A stretch of 64,000 nt of DNA from positions 1 through 64,000 of the forward strand of contig CASCZI010000006.1 in the NCBI GenBank assembly GCA_949156565.1, read 5' to 3'. Positions 1-8,169 of this stretch are shown piece after piece. Below the pieces are notes generated by a model. The model did not search any database. It worked only from the letters and a program-made list of their open reading frames with translations, and was not told the origin of the DNA. This stretch comes from an uncultured Alphaproteobacteria bacterium. GTDB taxonomy: Bacteria > Pseudomonadota > Alphaproteobacteria > Rs-D84. The translations under genes and the position numbers were made by a program. Numbering within the stretch: position 1 is the stretch's first letter; the number at the start of each line of letters is the position of its first letter.

Positions 1-14
1 TTTTTTCAGCGCGT

Positions 15-52
15 TATTTTACCTTTAACGACCACTAACGCCCAACCACCAA
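15..52 (+). repeat. R2 repeat, copy 1 (5' part outside window)
   Basis: These 38 bases are identical to 37180-37217 and similar to 36961-36985. The core is TTTTACCTTTaaCGaCCACTAA followed by CGCCCAACC. In the 37 kb copy the last segment is the right arm of an inverted repeat whose left arm lies about 50 bases upstream; here that part would fall before the window. No protein is conserved between the copies, so the conservation is at nucleotide level. Confidence 0.75.
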
Positions 53-130
53 TTTTAAAAGATAAAATATTTAGGATGGAATCAGGAAAACCCGGTAAAA
101 AGGATTGTCCCATCCATATTATCCGTAAAA

Positions 131-579
131 ATGAACAGTTTTTTTTCGGGATATGGTTGGCGTAGTGCGAAATCGGGCCCCACAAAATTGAAAATTTTTG
201 TGGGTGATACCGACGGGGTGGTTATGCTATACCACTGTTCATGGTTCAGAGTGCAGCGTGCAGGTAAAGACCACTTCCCCCCTTCGGGGTTACTCCTCCA
301 CAGGCGGAGAACTTGTCTTTGTGCCACGCTGAGTTTAAGTTCCCCCGCCAGAATCCACCCACGGAAATTTAACAATTTCCGCGAGGCCCGGGGTGTTTAA
401 ATTTAAGGACAGAGAAAAGTTCCCCTCCGGTGGGGGGGGCGAAGCCCGGGGTGGTCTTTTTATAATTATTTAGGCCCAGATGTATGTACGGTTGGTGAAC
501 CCGTCCCCCCCCCCAATTTTTCCCCTTATCAAAAATCGGGCAAGCGGATATAACTCCTGGGGTTGGGCGTGATTTAACT
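131..579 (+). repeat. R1 dispersed repeat, copy C1
   Basis: This stretch shares long blocks with 43141-43622, with the reverse strand of 61611-61965 and, more weakly, with 51131-51366. Visible modules are a hairpin around 180-205 (CCACAAAA / TTTTGTGG arms), a block like GTTCAGAGTGCAG near 245, a block near 320-395 with the hairpin GGAAATT-taac-AATTTCC, and a run of ten C at 505-514. The copy ends at a promoter and an ATGCC start. The ORFs that can be drawn across it do not persist between copies and look spurious. Confidence 0.8.
526..554 (+). promoter_or_regulatory. Promoter at the end of R1 copy C1
   Basis: The -35 is TTATCA (526-531) and the -10 is TATAAC (549-554), with a 17-base spacer. 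It aligns with the promoters at 43569-43597 and, on the other strand, 61649-61677, which read TTGTAA-17-TATAAT. The C10 run ends 34 bases before the -10, the same distance as in the 43 kb copy. Confidence 0.6.
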
Positions 580-759
580 ATGCCACCATGGGCACATACA
601 CAACCGGTATTGGGGGCCCAGGCCAGTGGATATGCCGACACCTATGGGACAGCGTCTGTGTCGTTTCGCGGCGAACTATTTATTGCAGGGATTGTGGGAA
701 CTTTAGGTGGCATTTTTCCATCATCGTCGATGGCCGGCCCCGGGCACCTTAACATGTAA
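580..759 (+). CDS. Small ORF behind an R1 promoter, 59 codons
   Basis: I do not recognise this product. It begins at the ATGCC that ends the R1 leader (after GATTTAACT), the same position where the glycosyltransferase at 43709 and the Cys-rich protein at 61538 start with Met-Pro. The 59-residue product is rich in Gly, Ala and Ser and has a hydrophobic stretch at about residues 33-46. Good Shine-Dalgarno spacing is not evident. It could be the remnant of a truncated surface-protein gene or a chance ORF. The only support is the conserved promoter and start context. Confidence 0.3.
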   Translation: MPPWAHTQPVLGAQASGYADTYGTASVSFRGELFIAGIVGTLGGIFPSSSMAGPGHLNM

Positions 760-803
760 TCAAATTCATGGCGTTTGGGTTATGTCCAATGCATGATCCG
801 ATA

Positions 804-834
804 GAAAAACACCGGTAAATACCGGTGTTTTTTT
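804..834. terminator. Bidirectional terminator
   Basis: The inverted repeat AACACCGGTA / TACCGGTGTT is flanked by A residues on the left and T residues on the right, so it can act in both directions. It lies directly after the stop of the dksA-like gene on the minus strand and after the small ORF region on the plus strand. Confidence 0.85.
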
Positions 835-836
835 GA

Positions 837-1259
837 TTAACGTCGATTTTCATATTCTTCTTGTTCATCGACCGTCATGGTTGCCAATGGGCGTGCCAAC
901 ATACGCGATAAACCGATTTCTTCGCCGGAAACCACACTATATCCATAGGTGCCATTTTCCATGCGTTCCAGTGCCCCATTGATTTTCCGCAACAGGTTAT
1001 TATCCCGTTGCGACAGGTGTTCATTCATAACCATTTCCTGTTCCAATGCGGCGTTATCTGCATCGTCACCAACGCTTTCGGAATTGTCACCCATCCGAAC
1101 ACTATTAAGATTCATATCCTTGTCATTTAGAATTTCTTCGCGTTGTGCCACAAGAATTTGGTAAAAATAGGCCAAATGCTGGGGGCACATATATGGATCT
1201 GATTTTTTAGGAATGTATTTTGGTGGTAATTCCAGTGTTTTATAATCTGTCCCAGACAT
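837..1259 (-). CDS. dksA: DksA/TraR-family protein lacking the zinc cysteines
   Basis: The 140-residue protein has the DksA layout: an N-terminal helical part, a long coiled-coil middle (about residues 40-105) and a C-terminal segment resembling the DksA zinc-finger region (GTYGYSVVSGEEIGLSRM, then LARPLATMTVDEQEEYE). DksA proteins bind RNA polymerase in its secondary channel and tune transcription with ppGpp. Classical DksA has four zinc-binding Cys; here all are replaced (YGYS instead of YGYC, Arg/Leu later), and the only Cys is near the N-terminus. I use the ATG at 1259 because AAGGG precedes it by about 10 bases; a longer start at 1289 would overlap trxA. It lies 5 bases after trxA and probably forms an operon with it. 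Confidence 0.88.
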   Translation of the reverse strand: MSGTDYKTLELPPKYIPKKSDPYMCPQHLAYFYQILVAQREEILNDKDMNLNSVRMGDNSESVGDDADNAALEQEMVMNEHLSQRDNNLLRKINGALERMENGTYGYSVVSGEEIGLSRMLARPLATMTVDEQEEYENRR

Positions 1260-1264
1260 TGTTA

Positions 1265-1582
1265 TTAACCCTTTAATTCCATAATCCATGCCGCCAGTGT
1301 ATCTGCATCCATCAGACCTGTTCTGGTTTCTACCAATTCGCCATTTTTAAATGCCAAAATGCTGGGGATGCTGCGAATGCCATATTTTGCAGGTGTGCGG
1401 CGGTTCGATTCGTCGATTTCAAATTTAACAAATGAAACATCCGGGAATTTTGTCGATGTTCCTTCGAAAATAGGGCCAAACATTTGGCATGGGCCACACC
1501 AAGATGCCCAGAAATCCACCAGTGTTAAGTCCCCACCAATTAAATCAGCAAAGTTTGTATCATTTGCATGTTCCAAAGCCAT
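1265..1582 (-). CDS. trxA: Thioredoxin
   Basis: The 105-residue cytoplasmic protein has the redox motif WCGPC at residues 28-32 and the cis-proline segment SIPSI near residue 74, within a complete single thioredoxin fold. It reduces disulfides in target proteins using electrons from thioredoxin reductase. The start has a strong AAGGAG site seven bases upstream. A -10-like TATAAT lies at about 1621-1626 on this strand, back to back with the sufS promoter. The dksA-like gene follows after 5 bases. Confidence 0.95.
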   Translation of the reverse strand: MALEHANDTNFADLIGGDLTLVDFWASWCGPCQMFGPIFEGTSTKFPDVSFVKFEIDESNRRTPAKYGIRSIPSILAFKNGELVETRTGLMDADTLAAWIMELKG

Positions 1583-1600
1583 CTTTTTCTCCTTGTGTAG

Positions 1601-1628
1601 TTGATATTTTTTTAGAGTTTATTATAAT
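1601..1628 (+). promoter_or_regulatory. sufS promoter, overlapping a divergent -10 for trxA
   Basis: TTGATA (1601-1606) and TATAAT (1623-1628) are 16 bases apart on the plus strand. The sequence ATTATAAT is symmetrical, so the same bases can also form the -10 for trxA on the minus strand. The two directions may therefore compete. Confidence 0.6.
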
Positions 1629-1656
1629 CGTTTTAAAATGCAAGAGAAATCATAAA

Positions 1657-2772
1657 ATGAATAAAATCATATACTTAGATGCTGCCGCCAGTGCCTTAAA
1701 AAGTCGTGCCGTTATAGACACGGAAATGGATTTTTTGCGCGAACATTACGCCAACGCGGGCCGGGGTGTGTGCGCGCGTGCAACGGCGGTGGATGGCATG
1801 GTGAACCATACGCGTCATCGGGTGGCAGATTTCATTGGGGCGAATGCCACCCAGATTGTTTTCACATCCGGCACAACAGACGGGATGAATCGAATTGTGC
1901 AAATGATTCGGTCCATGTATCCCCAATCCCATTTTGTGGTGGCGGTTTCTGATCTGGATCATCACAGCGCGCGTATGCCGTGGCAAAATTTGGCCAATCG
2001 TGGGGAATGTGATCTTGTTCTGTGTCCATTAAACGCGGCATTTGATATTGATGTTGATCAAATTCCGGTGGCGGATGTGATGGTGATAACGGCCATGTCG
2101 AACGTATTGGGTGTTCCCCAAGATGTGGCATCAATCATTCGTCATGCACGTCGCAAGAATCCCCATGTCATTACCATTATTGATGCAGCCCAATATGTCG
2201 CCCATGCCAAGATAGACGTACATGAATGGGGTTGTGACTTTTTATGTTTTTCTGGACATAAAATTGGGGCAGATACCGGATTGGGTGTGATGTATATTCG
2301 GGATCCCGATGCAACGGCCGCCGATAAATTTGGGGGGGGGATGGTAAACAAGATTTTGGATAATGGGGAATTTATCTTGAACCCATCCCCCGAAAAGTTT
2401 GAAGCGGGGACCATGCCGTTGACACAGATATCTGGATTGGGGGTGGCCATCGACGAATGGACGGCATGGGATGGGGCATCTGAATTGATTTCGTATATGT
2501 ATGATGCATTGGTGAAAATACCGCGGATTAATCTGTTGACGGGGCGGGGGGCGGCATTGATATCATTTACCGTTGATGGGATGCATATCTTGGATTTCGG
2601 TATGCGTGTTGGCGCACGTGGAATTTGTATGCGCGTTGGGAACATGTGTGCGACATGGATTCATCGGGCATTGGGGATTGCGGGATCGGCACGTTTATCG
2701 GTTGGACCGTGGAATACGCGTGCCGATGCCGATCGGGCCATTGAAATTATTCGTGATGTGGTGGGACAATGA
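1657..2772 (+). CDS. sufS: Cysteine desulfurase SufS
   Basis: The 371-residue protein is a class V aminotransferase-fold PLP enzyme that takes sulfur from L-cysteine for Fe-S cluster assembly. The PLP lysine is K202 in FSGHKIGAD. The persulfide cysteine is probably C331 in MRVGNMCATW, matching the RxGxxC motif of SufS. The N-terminus (MNKIIYLDAAASA) matches the family, so the start at 1657 is preferred; an upstream in-frame start would run through trxA antisense. The stop overlaps the start of the next gene by four bases. With sufT and sufE it forms a sulfur-mobilising operon, while sufB and sufC are about 29 kb away. Confidence 0.95.
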   Translation: MNKIIYLDAAASALKSRAVIDTEMDFLREHYANAGRGVCARATAVDGMVNHTRHRVADFIGANATQIVFTSGTTDGMNRIVQMIRSMYPQSHFVVAVSDLDHHSARMPWQNLANRGECDLVLCPLNAAFDIDVDQIPVADVMVITAMSNVLGVPQDVASIIRHARRKNPHVITIIDAAQYVAHAKIDVHEWGCDFLCFSGHKIGADTGLGVMYIRDPDATAADKFGGGMVNKILDNGEFILNPSPEKFEAGTMPLTQISGLGVAIDEWTAWDGASELISYMYDALVKIPRINLLTGRGAALISFTVDGMHILDFGMRVGARGICMRVGNMCATWIHRALGIAGSARLSVGPWNTRADADRAIEIIRDVVGQ

Positions 2773-3083
2773 TGACAGATACCAAGGAAAAGATTATTAC
2801 AGCATTAAAAACGGTATATGATCCAGAAATTCCGGTAAATATATGGGATTTGGGATTGGTATACGATATTGACGTCAATCGCGATCCAATTCAAATCACG
2901 ATGACATTTACATCCCCCACATGCCCCATGATGGAAGAAATCTTGGAAAATGTGCGTATGGCGGCGGCCGATGCGGCGGGGGGGGCGGTTGATGTAAATT
3001 TGGTGTGGGAACCGGCGTGGGACATATCCCGTATGTCGGATTCAGCGCGTCTGGATTTGGATTTAACAGACCAAGGGTGGTGA
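2769..3083 (+). CDS. sufT: SufT-like MIP18/DUF59 Fe-S assembly protein
   Basis: The 104-residue protein is a single MIP18 (DUF59) domain. It shows the YDPEIPVNIWDLGLVYDI start, the FTSPTCPM segment with the conserved Cys, and the VNLVWEPAWD end. Members of this family assist Fe-S cluster maturation or transfer. It is translationally coupled to sufS (ATGA overlap) and followed after 4 bases by sufE. A second Met three bases downstream is an equally possible start. Confidence 0.88.
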   Translation: MMTDTKEKIITALKTVYDPEIPVNIWDLGLVYDIDVNRDPIQITMTFTSPTCPMMEEILENVRMAAADAAGGAVDVNLVWEPAWDISRMSDSARLDLDLTDQGW

Positions 3084-3087
3084 TACA

Positions 3088-3450
3088 ATGGAATATGGGC
3101 AAATCAAAGAAATGTTATGTTGCACCGATGATCCGGTTATGCGGTTGGAAATGGTAATGGATTTGGGCGCGCATTTATCGCCGGCGCCGGCATCGGCAGC
3201 GTGTCATGATGTGGTGGGTTGTGCATCCCGGGCCGTGATATGTCGTGATGGAAATCGATTTTATGGTGATGCAGATGCGGGTGTGGTGCGTGGTATTATT
3301 GCCATTTTAATCGCCATGGTTGACGGCCGTACCCCCGATCAGATACGTGCCATGGATATCGCGGGCGAATTTGCGTCATTGAATCTAAATCTTGGGGCGG
3401 GGCGGTTAAATGGGGTAAATTCTATGATTCGTTTTTTACAGAATTTGTGA
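3088..3450 (+). CDS. sufE: SufE-like sulfur acceptor
   Basis: The 120-residue SufE-family protein accepts persulfide sulfur from SufS and passes it to the SufBC scaffold. The acceptor Cys is C45 in DVVGCASRAV, the SufE active-site loop. The C-terminal LNGVNSMIRFLQNL also fits the family. It is the third gene of the sufS operon. The length is slightly short for SufE but complete. Confidence 0.92.
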   Translation: MEYGQIKEMLCCTDDPVMRLEMVMDLGAHLSPAPASAACHDVVGCASRAVICRDGNRFYGDADAGVVRGIIAILIAMVDGRTPDQIRAMDIAGEFASLNLNLGAGRLNGVNSMIRFLQNL

Positions 3451-3476
3451 TACAATGATATTTGTTGGGGGCACGT

Positions 3477-3764
3477 ATGAACGAAGACGAAAAGATGTTT
3501 CATCTGGGATTGGTGATGGTGGTGGCGGTGTTACTGGTAACATCGGTGTTACAGGTATGTTATCGCAACCAGAACAAGATACGTAATCGTGTGCGTGCCG
3601 ATATTGTCAAGACACAACAAGAAACAGCCGATCGGGCGGCAAAATTTGCATCATATGTTCGGCCGGAAATTTTGCGTAATTTAGTCACCAGTATTTATCC
3701 CAAGGCCGAAGTTATTGGGTTTAATAAAACGGTTTCGATTGACCAATTACAGGCACGCGAATAA
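3477..3764 (+). CDS. ftsL: FtsL-like cell-division protein
   Basis: The 95-residue bitopic membrane protein has a short cytoplasmic start, one transmembrane helix (about residues 9-27) and a periplasmic helical, coiled-coil-like part ending in YPKAEVIGFNKTVSIDQLQ. This size, topology and position directly before ftsI match FtsL of the FtsQLB divisome subcomplex; sequence identity alone would be weak. The start at 3477 has GGGGG upstream. A TACAAT -10 at 3451-3456 suggests its own promoter. One base separates its stop from the ftsI start. The usual mraW and mur neighbours are missing, so the division cluster is broken up in this genome. Confidence 0.75.
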   Translation: MNEDEKMFHLGLVMVVAVLLVTSVLQVCYRNQNKIRNRVRADIVKTQQETADRAAKFASYVRPEILRNLVTSIYPKAEVIGFNKTVSIDQLQARE

Positions 3765-3765
3765 A

Positions 3766-5391
3766 ATGTTTGATATTGGACGTGATATTTTTGATAACAC
3801 GGCGCGGCGCGTGATCGGGGACAAGACCGGACGCATTCGGATAAACATTGTTTTTTCGGTTTTTTTCTTTGTATTTGTTTTATTTGCGGTTTATACCATT
3901 TATCTGGGGGCCCAAGGGACAAATCATGCGCGTCGTACATCTGCATCCCAATGGGTGGTCCATCGCGGGGACATTATTGATCGTAATGGTGATATATTGG
4001 CCAAAAATATTATGTCGGGCCATATTGTATTGCGCCCCGGCCGGGTGACGGATACGGATGCGGCGGCACGGGTGATTCATGCGGCATTGCCGTATGAATA
4101 TACACTGGCCAAGGCATTAAAACTGGTCCAATCAAATCGCCGATTTTTGTATGTCAAGAAATTTGCCAGCCAACATCAACGTGATATGATCCGTGATGCC
4201 AAAGTTGCCGGTTTAGAGGTAGAGGCGATCCAAGATCGCCGTTACCCCAAGCGACGATTGTTTTCCCATGTGGTGGGGTTTGTTGGTGCCGATGGTCAAG
4301 GACTCGAAGGGGCAGAACGCACATATGATAAATATCTTGTGGAAAATACGGATCCCTTGCAATTGTCGCTTGATGCGCGGATTCAATCGGTGTTTTATGA
4401 TGAATTAACGCGGGCCATGCAAACGTATCAGGCCCGTGGCGCCATGGGAATGTTAATGAACGCGCGTACCGGGGAAATGATCGCCATGGTGTCATTACCG
4501 GATTTTGATCCGGAAAATCTGAATGCTGATCCGGCGCGAAATCGGACATTTGTCCCGATGCGTGGGGTGTTTGAAATGGGGTCGATATTCAAGATTTTCA
4601 ACACCGCTATGGCCATGGAAAACGGCATAGACAAAGAATATTATGTGGCAGAGCCGTTTAAGGTATTGGATAAATTTGGACGGGTGGCGCATCAAATACG
4701 TGATGTACGCAGTTTTAAGCCACCGCGTCCCCATCTTTCGGTTGAAGAAATTATGTTGCATTCTTGTAATGCGGGCAGTGCACAAATCGCCCTTGATCTG
4801 CCCGATGGGGCGCAAAAAGAATTTATGCATCGCATTCATATGGATCGGCCGTTGGATTTGGAATTTGGACGCACGGAACGGGGATTAATGCCGATCAAAT
4901 GGGGGCCGGTTGAACGGGCGACTGTATCATTTGGGCATGGTATTTCGGTAACACCCATGCATTTATTGTTGGGGGTAAATGCGATGACAAATGGGGGAAT
5001 TTATATCTATCCCACCATACAAAAACGCGGAATTGGTGCCGTCAAAGGAACGCGTGTCATCACCGACGATATATCGGCCCGTTTACGTGACGTGATGGTA
5101 CGCATCGCCGAAGAAACCAGTGGTAAAAAAGCGCGTGTTGCTGGTATTCAGATCGGGGGTAAAACCGCCACCGCAGAAAAGCGAAATCCCGATGGCAGCG
5201 TTGATCGGAAAAGAAACCTGACGGCATTTGCGGGAATATTTCCCGCATCGGCGCCCCAGTATACGATTTTGGTGATATTGGATGAACCCAAAGGAACCAA
5301 AGAATCATGGGGATTGCGGACGGCGGCATGGAATGCGGTGCCAACAACGGGAAAAATTCTTGATAGCATACTGCCGTTGCTATTTGAATAA
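3766..5391 (+). CDS. ftsI: Peptidoglycan transpeptidase FtsI (PBP3)
   Basis: The 541-residue class B penicillin-binding protein cross-links septal peptidoglycan with FtsW. It has one N-terminal transmembrane segment (about residues 27-47), a dimerisation/pedestal domain opening with HRGDIIDRNGDILA, and a transpeptidase domain. Catalytic motifs are SIFK at S273, SCN at S333 and KTA at K466. The third motif is usually KTG, so Ala here is a mild deviation. The longer in-frame start at 3715 would run inside ftsL and is rejected. It follows ftsL directly. Confidence 0.93.
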   Translation: MFDIGRDIFDNTARRVIGDKTGRIRINIVFSVFFFVFVLFAVYTIYLGAQGTNHARRTSASQWVVHRGDIIDRNGDILAKNIMSGHIVLRPGRVTDTDAAARVIHAALPYEYTLAKALKLVQSNRRFLYVKKFASQHQRDMIRDAKVAGLEVEAIQDRRYPKRRLFSHVVGFVGADGQGLEGAERTYDKYLVENTDPLQLSLDARIQSVFYDELTRAMQTYQARGAMGMLMNARTGEMIAMVSLPDFDPENLNADPARNRTFVPMRGVFEMGSIFKIFNTAMAMENGIDKEYYVAEPFKVLDKFGRVAHQIRDVRSFKPPRPHLSVEEIMLHSCNAGSAQIALDLPDGAQKEFMHRIHMDRPLDLEFGRTERGLMPIKWGPVERATVSFGHGISVTPMHLLLGVNAMTNGGIYIYPTIQKRGIGAVKGTRVITDDISARLRDVMVRIAEETSGKKARVAGIQIGGKTATAEKRNPDGSVDRKRNLTAFAGIFPASAPQYTILVILDEPKGTKESWGLRTAAWNAVPTTGKILDSILPLLFE

Positions 5392-5435
5392 TTTTTGTTT
5401 ATAATATTTTTGATAATAAAAAAAAGAGCATAGCG

Positions 5436-7211
5436 TTGAGAAAGATTGTCGAAAAATCCATGCTGGGGCGTGCATGGATTGCGCCCGTATATAATGATGA
5501 TGATAATGACCCCAAAAACACGACGCCAAACGATTTGGTACGGCGTATATTGCATGCGCGGGGTATTTGTGATGATGGGGCGGTGGAAAAATTTTTAAAC
5601 CCCAGTATCAAAGAATACATGCCCGACCCGTTTGTTTTAAAAGATGCCCAGATTGCCGCCAATGTGATTGCAGATGCAATTGTGCGTGGGGATAAAATTG
5701 CGATCTATGGCGATTATGATGTTGATGGCATTACATCGACGGCGATATTTGTAAAATATTTACGTGATTTGGGGGCGGATGTCATATGGCATTTGCCCAC
5801 CCGTGACGGCGAAGGATATGGATTAAATACGGCGGCGATTGATGATATCGCGGCCCATGGGGCACGATTACTGATTACGGTTGATTGTGGCATTTCAGGC
5901 GTAGCAGAGGTGGCATATGCCAAATCATTGGGGATTGATGTGGTGGTTACTGATCATCATTCTCCAGATGGCGATATGCCCCCCGCCAATGCGGTCGTTA
6001 ATCCCAAGCGCACAGATGATACATCGGGATTGGAATATCTGGCGGGTGTTGGTGTGGCGTTTTTGATTTTGGTGGCGGTAAATCGTGAATTGAAAAATCG
6101 GACGGATGTGCCGGCCCCCATCCAAGAAAAATTACATAATGAAAATTTATTAAATTTTATGGATTGGGTGGCGTTGGGCACAATTTGTGACACGATGCCG
6201 CTCGTAAACCTAAATCGGGCATTTGTGGCAACCGGATTAAAAGTTATGGGGTTGCGCCACAATTTAGGATTGCGGGTCTTGATGGATCTGGCGGCGATCA
6301 AAACACCGTCTGTGTATGCCGCAGGATTTGCCATTGGGCCCCGATTGAATGCGGCGGGACGTTTGGATTCTGCGGCCCCGGCATTGGATTTATTATTAAC
6401 CGATAACCCATTAATTGCCCAAGATTTGGCGACAAAATTGCATCAAATGAACCAAGATCGAATTGATATTCAAAATGCCATTATGTTATCGGCCAGTGAT
6501 ATGGCGGATCGTGCGGCGGCGGCCGGCCGGTGCAGTTTGTTTGTCTGTGGTGATCGTTGGCATGGCGGGGTTATGGGGATTATTGCCGGTCGATTAAAAG
6601 ACAAATACAATTTACCAACATGTGTGGCGACACGTTCGGATGGGATGATCAATGGATCGGGTCGATCCATCCCCGGTGTTGATTTGGGACAAATAATTCA
6701 TGATGCATTGGGCGCCGGGATTCTGGCCGAAGGTGGCGGTCATGCCGCGGCGGCGGGATTTACGTTGCGGGCGGAAAACGAATCGCAATTCCGGGATTAT
6801 TTGGAAAATGCCGTTACCCAACAATTGGGGGGTGTGCGGCCGACTGTTGAAATTGCCATTGATGCAGAAATGGATGCCGGTGCGGCCACAATGGATTTGG
6901 TGGAACGTTTGACGGCACTGGAACCATTCGGCCAAGGAAATCCAGAACCCATGTTGGCATTGCGTGGTGCGCGTTTAAAAAGTGCCCAGACAATGGGCAA
7001 TGGGGCCCATTTGCGTGGTGCGGTTATGACACGGGGTGGGGGAACCCTTAATTTTGTTGGATTTAATATGGTGGCAACGCCGGTGGGGGATTTTTTACTC
7101 GATGATGCGAATATTAATACGCCCATCACTTTGGCCGGACGTTTAAAAAAGAATGAATTCAAAGGTCGGGTCAGTGCCCAGTTCTTTGTCGAAGATATAG
7201 CCGTGGAATAA
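5436..7211 (+). CDS. recJ: Single-stranded-DNA exonuclease RecJ
   Basis: The 591-residue DHH-family 5'-3' exonuclease acts in recombination and mismatch repair. Motifs are DYDVDG from D93, the DHH at 173-175 (VVTDHHSPD), GPRLNAAGR, and the DHHA1 end with AEGGGHAAAAGFTL. A C-terminal OB-like domain follows. The annotated start is a TTG with AAAAGAG upstream; an ATG at 5460 is possible but has no clear ribosome site. It is followed one base later by nrnA, another DHH phosphoesterase, so the two are probably cotranscribed. Confidence 0.94.
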   Translation: MRKIVEKSMLGRAWIAPVYNDDDNDPKNTTPNDLVRRILHARGICDDGAVEKFLNPSIKEYMPDPFVLKDAQIAANVIADAIVRGDKIAIYGDYDVDGITSTAIFVKYLRDLGADVIWHLPTRDGEGYGLNTAAIDDIAAHGARLLITVDCGISGVAEVAYAKSLGIDVVVTDHHSPDGDMPPANAVVNPKRTDDTSGLEYLAGVGVAFLILVAVNRELKNRTDVPAPIQEKLHNENLLNFMDWVALGTICDTMPLVNLNRAFVATGLKVMGLRHNLGLRVLMDLAAIKTPSVYAAGFAIGPRLNAAGRLDSAAPALDLLLTDNPLIAQDLATKLHQMNQDRIDIQNAIMLSASDMADRAAAAGRCSLFVCGDRWHGGVMGIIAGRLKDKYNLPTCVATRSDGMINGSGRSIPGVDLGQIIHDALGAGILAEGGGHAAAAGFTLRAENESQFRDYLENAVTQQLGGVRPTVEIAIDAEMDAGAATMDLVERLTALEPFGQGNPEPMLALRGARLKSAQTMGNGAHLRGAVMTRGGGTLNFVGFNMVATPVGDFLLDDANINTPITLAGRLKKNEFKGRVSAQFFVEDIAVE

Positions 7212-7212
7212 G

Positions 7213-8166
7213 ATGATGAATGAAAAAATTAATATTTTGGCGGATAAAATTCGTGATGCAAAATCGATTGTTATTATGGGTCACAAAAATCCAGATGGGG
7301 ATGCGCTGGGAGCGGTTTTGGCCATGGGACGGTTGATCGAATTAAACTTTGGCGTGCTTCCGGTATGCGTGTATGACGGCAATATTCCCGATACACTGGA
7401 TAATTTCCCATTACGGCAAACGGTGCGATATGTGGGGCGTTTGGATCCAGCCAAGACGTTTGATTTGGCATTGGTATTAGATTATGGGACCGTGCGTAAT
7501 TTGGGGGCATCGGCCGATGTCGCGCAAAAGGCTGCATATCGAATCGAAATTGATCACCATGAAAATGATGCGCCCATTGGGGATTTATGTATAAACGATG
7601 TTCATGCGGCGGCGACCACCCAAATTATTTATGAAATAATGACGACCGCGGGATGGAAATATGACGCCGATGTATGTAATTTGGTGGCGTTGGGATTGAT
7701 GACAGATACGGGAATGTTTAAATATATATCTGATTCACGACCCTTGCGGATTATGGCAGATTTGGTGGATGGGGGCATTCACGTGCGCCGTTTGGCCGAT
7801 GGGTTAAATAATCGACCCGCCAAAAGTGTTCAGGCCGAAGCCACCGTTGTTGCCCGTGCGGAATTTCTGTATGGGGGACGATTGGCATTGGCCACGGTCA
7901 TGTCGCGCGAATATAAAAACCTGGACGGGCGGGGCGACATGATTTTGGGCATGTTGGGCCAGATAAAGGGTGTGGAATACATCGCCGTGTTAAAACAGCA
8001 ACGGGAAAATCAAACCGGTGTTTCATTACGTGGCCGTACGCGCCCGGTGCGTCAGATTGCGACGGCATTGGGGGGTGGGGGACACGAATATGCGGCCGGT
8101 GCGGTGATTGCAGATCGGATCGATCGTGCCCGTGCCCAAATTATAGAAATGTTCGAGGGGGAATAA
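7213..8166 (+). CDS. nrnA: NrnA-like DHH phosphoesterase (oligoribonuclease / pAp phosphatase)
   Basis: The 317-residue protein has the DHH domain motifs GHKNPDGDALGA (about residues 24-35), VLDYG, IDHHEND and LMTDTGMF. The DHHA1 domain ends in GGGGHEYAAGA. NrnA-type enzymes degrade RNA oligonucleotides of 2-5 residues and can hydrolyse 3'-phosphoadenosine 5'-phosphate. There are two Met codons at the start; the first follows recJ by one base. It lies between recJ and lolA. Confidence 0.9.
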   Translation: MMNEKINILADKIRDAKSIVIMGHKNPDGDALGAVLAMGRLIELNFGVLPVCVYDGNIPDTLDNFPLRQTVRYVGRLDPAKTFDLALVLDYGTVRNLGASADVAQKAAYRIEIDHHENDAPIGDLCINDVHAAATTQIIYEIMTTAGWKYDADVCNLVALGLMTDTGMFKYISDSRPLRIMADLVDGGIHVRRLADGLNNRPAKSVQAEATVVARAEFLYGGRLALATVMSREYKNLDGRGDMILGMLGQIKGVEYIAVLKQQRENQTGVSLRGRTRPVRQIATALGGGGHEYAAGAVIADRIDRARAQIIEMFEGE

Positions 8167-8169
8167 ACC

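Noticed and set aside
82-641. ORFs of 89-97 codons over R1 copy C1
   Set aside because: They do not persist in the same frame in the other R1 copies, have no ribosome sites, and overlap hairpins and homopolymer runs.
1489-1656. N-terminal extension of SufS by 56 codons
   Set aside because: The extension is antisense to trxA, lacks family similarity, and the start at 1657 gives the normal N-terminus.
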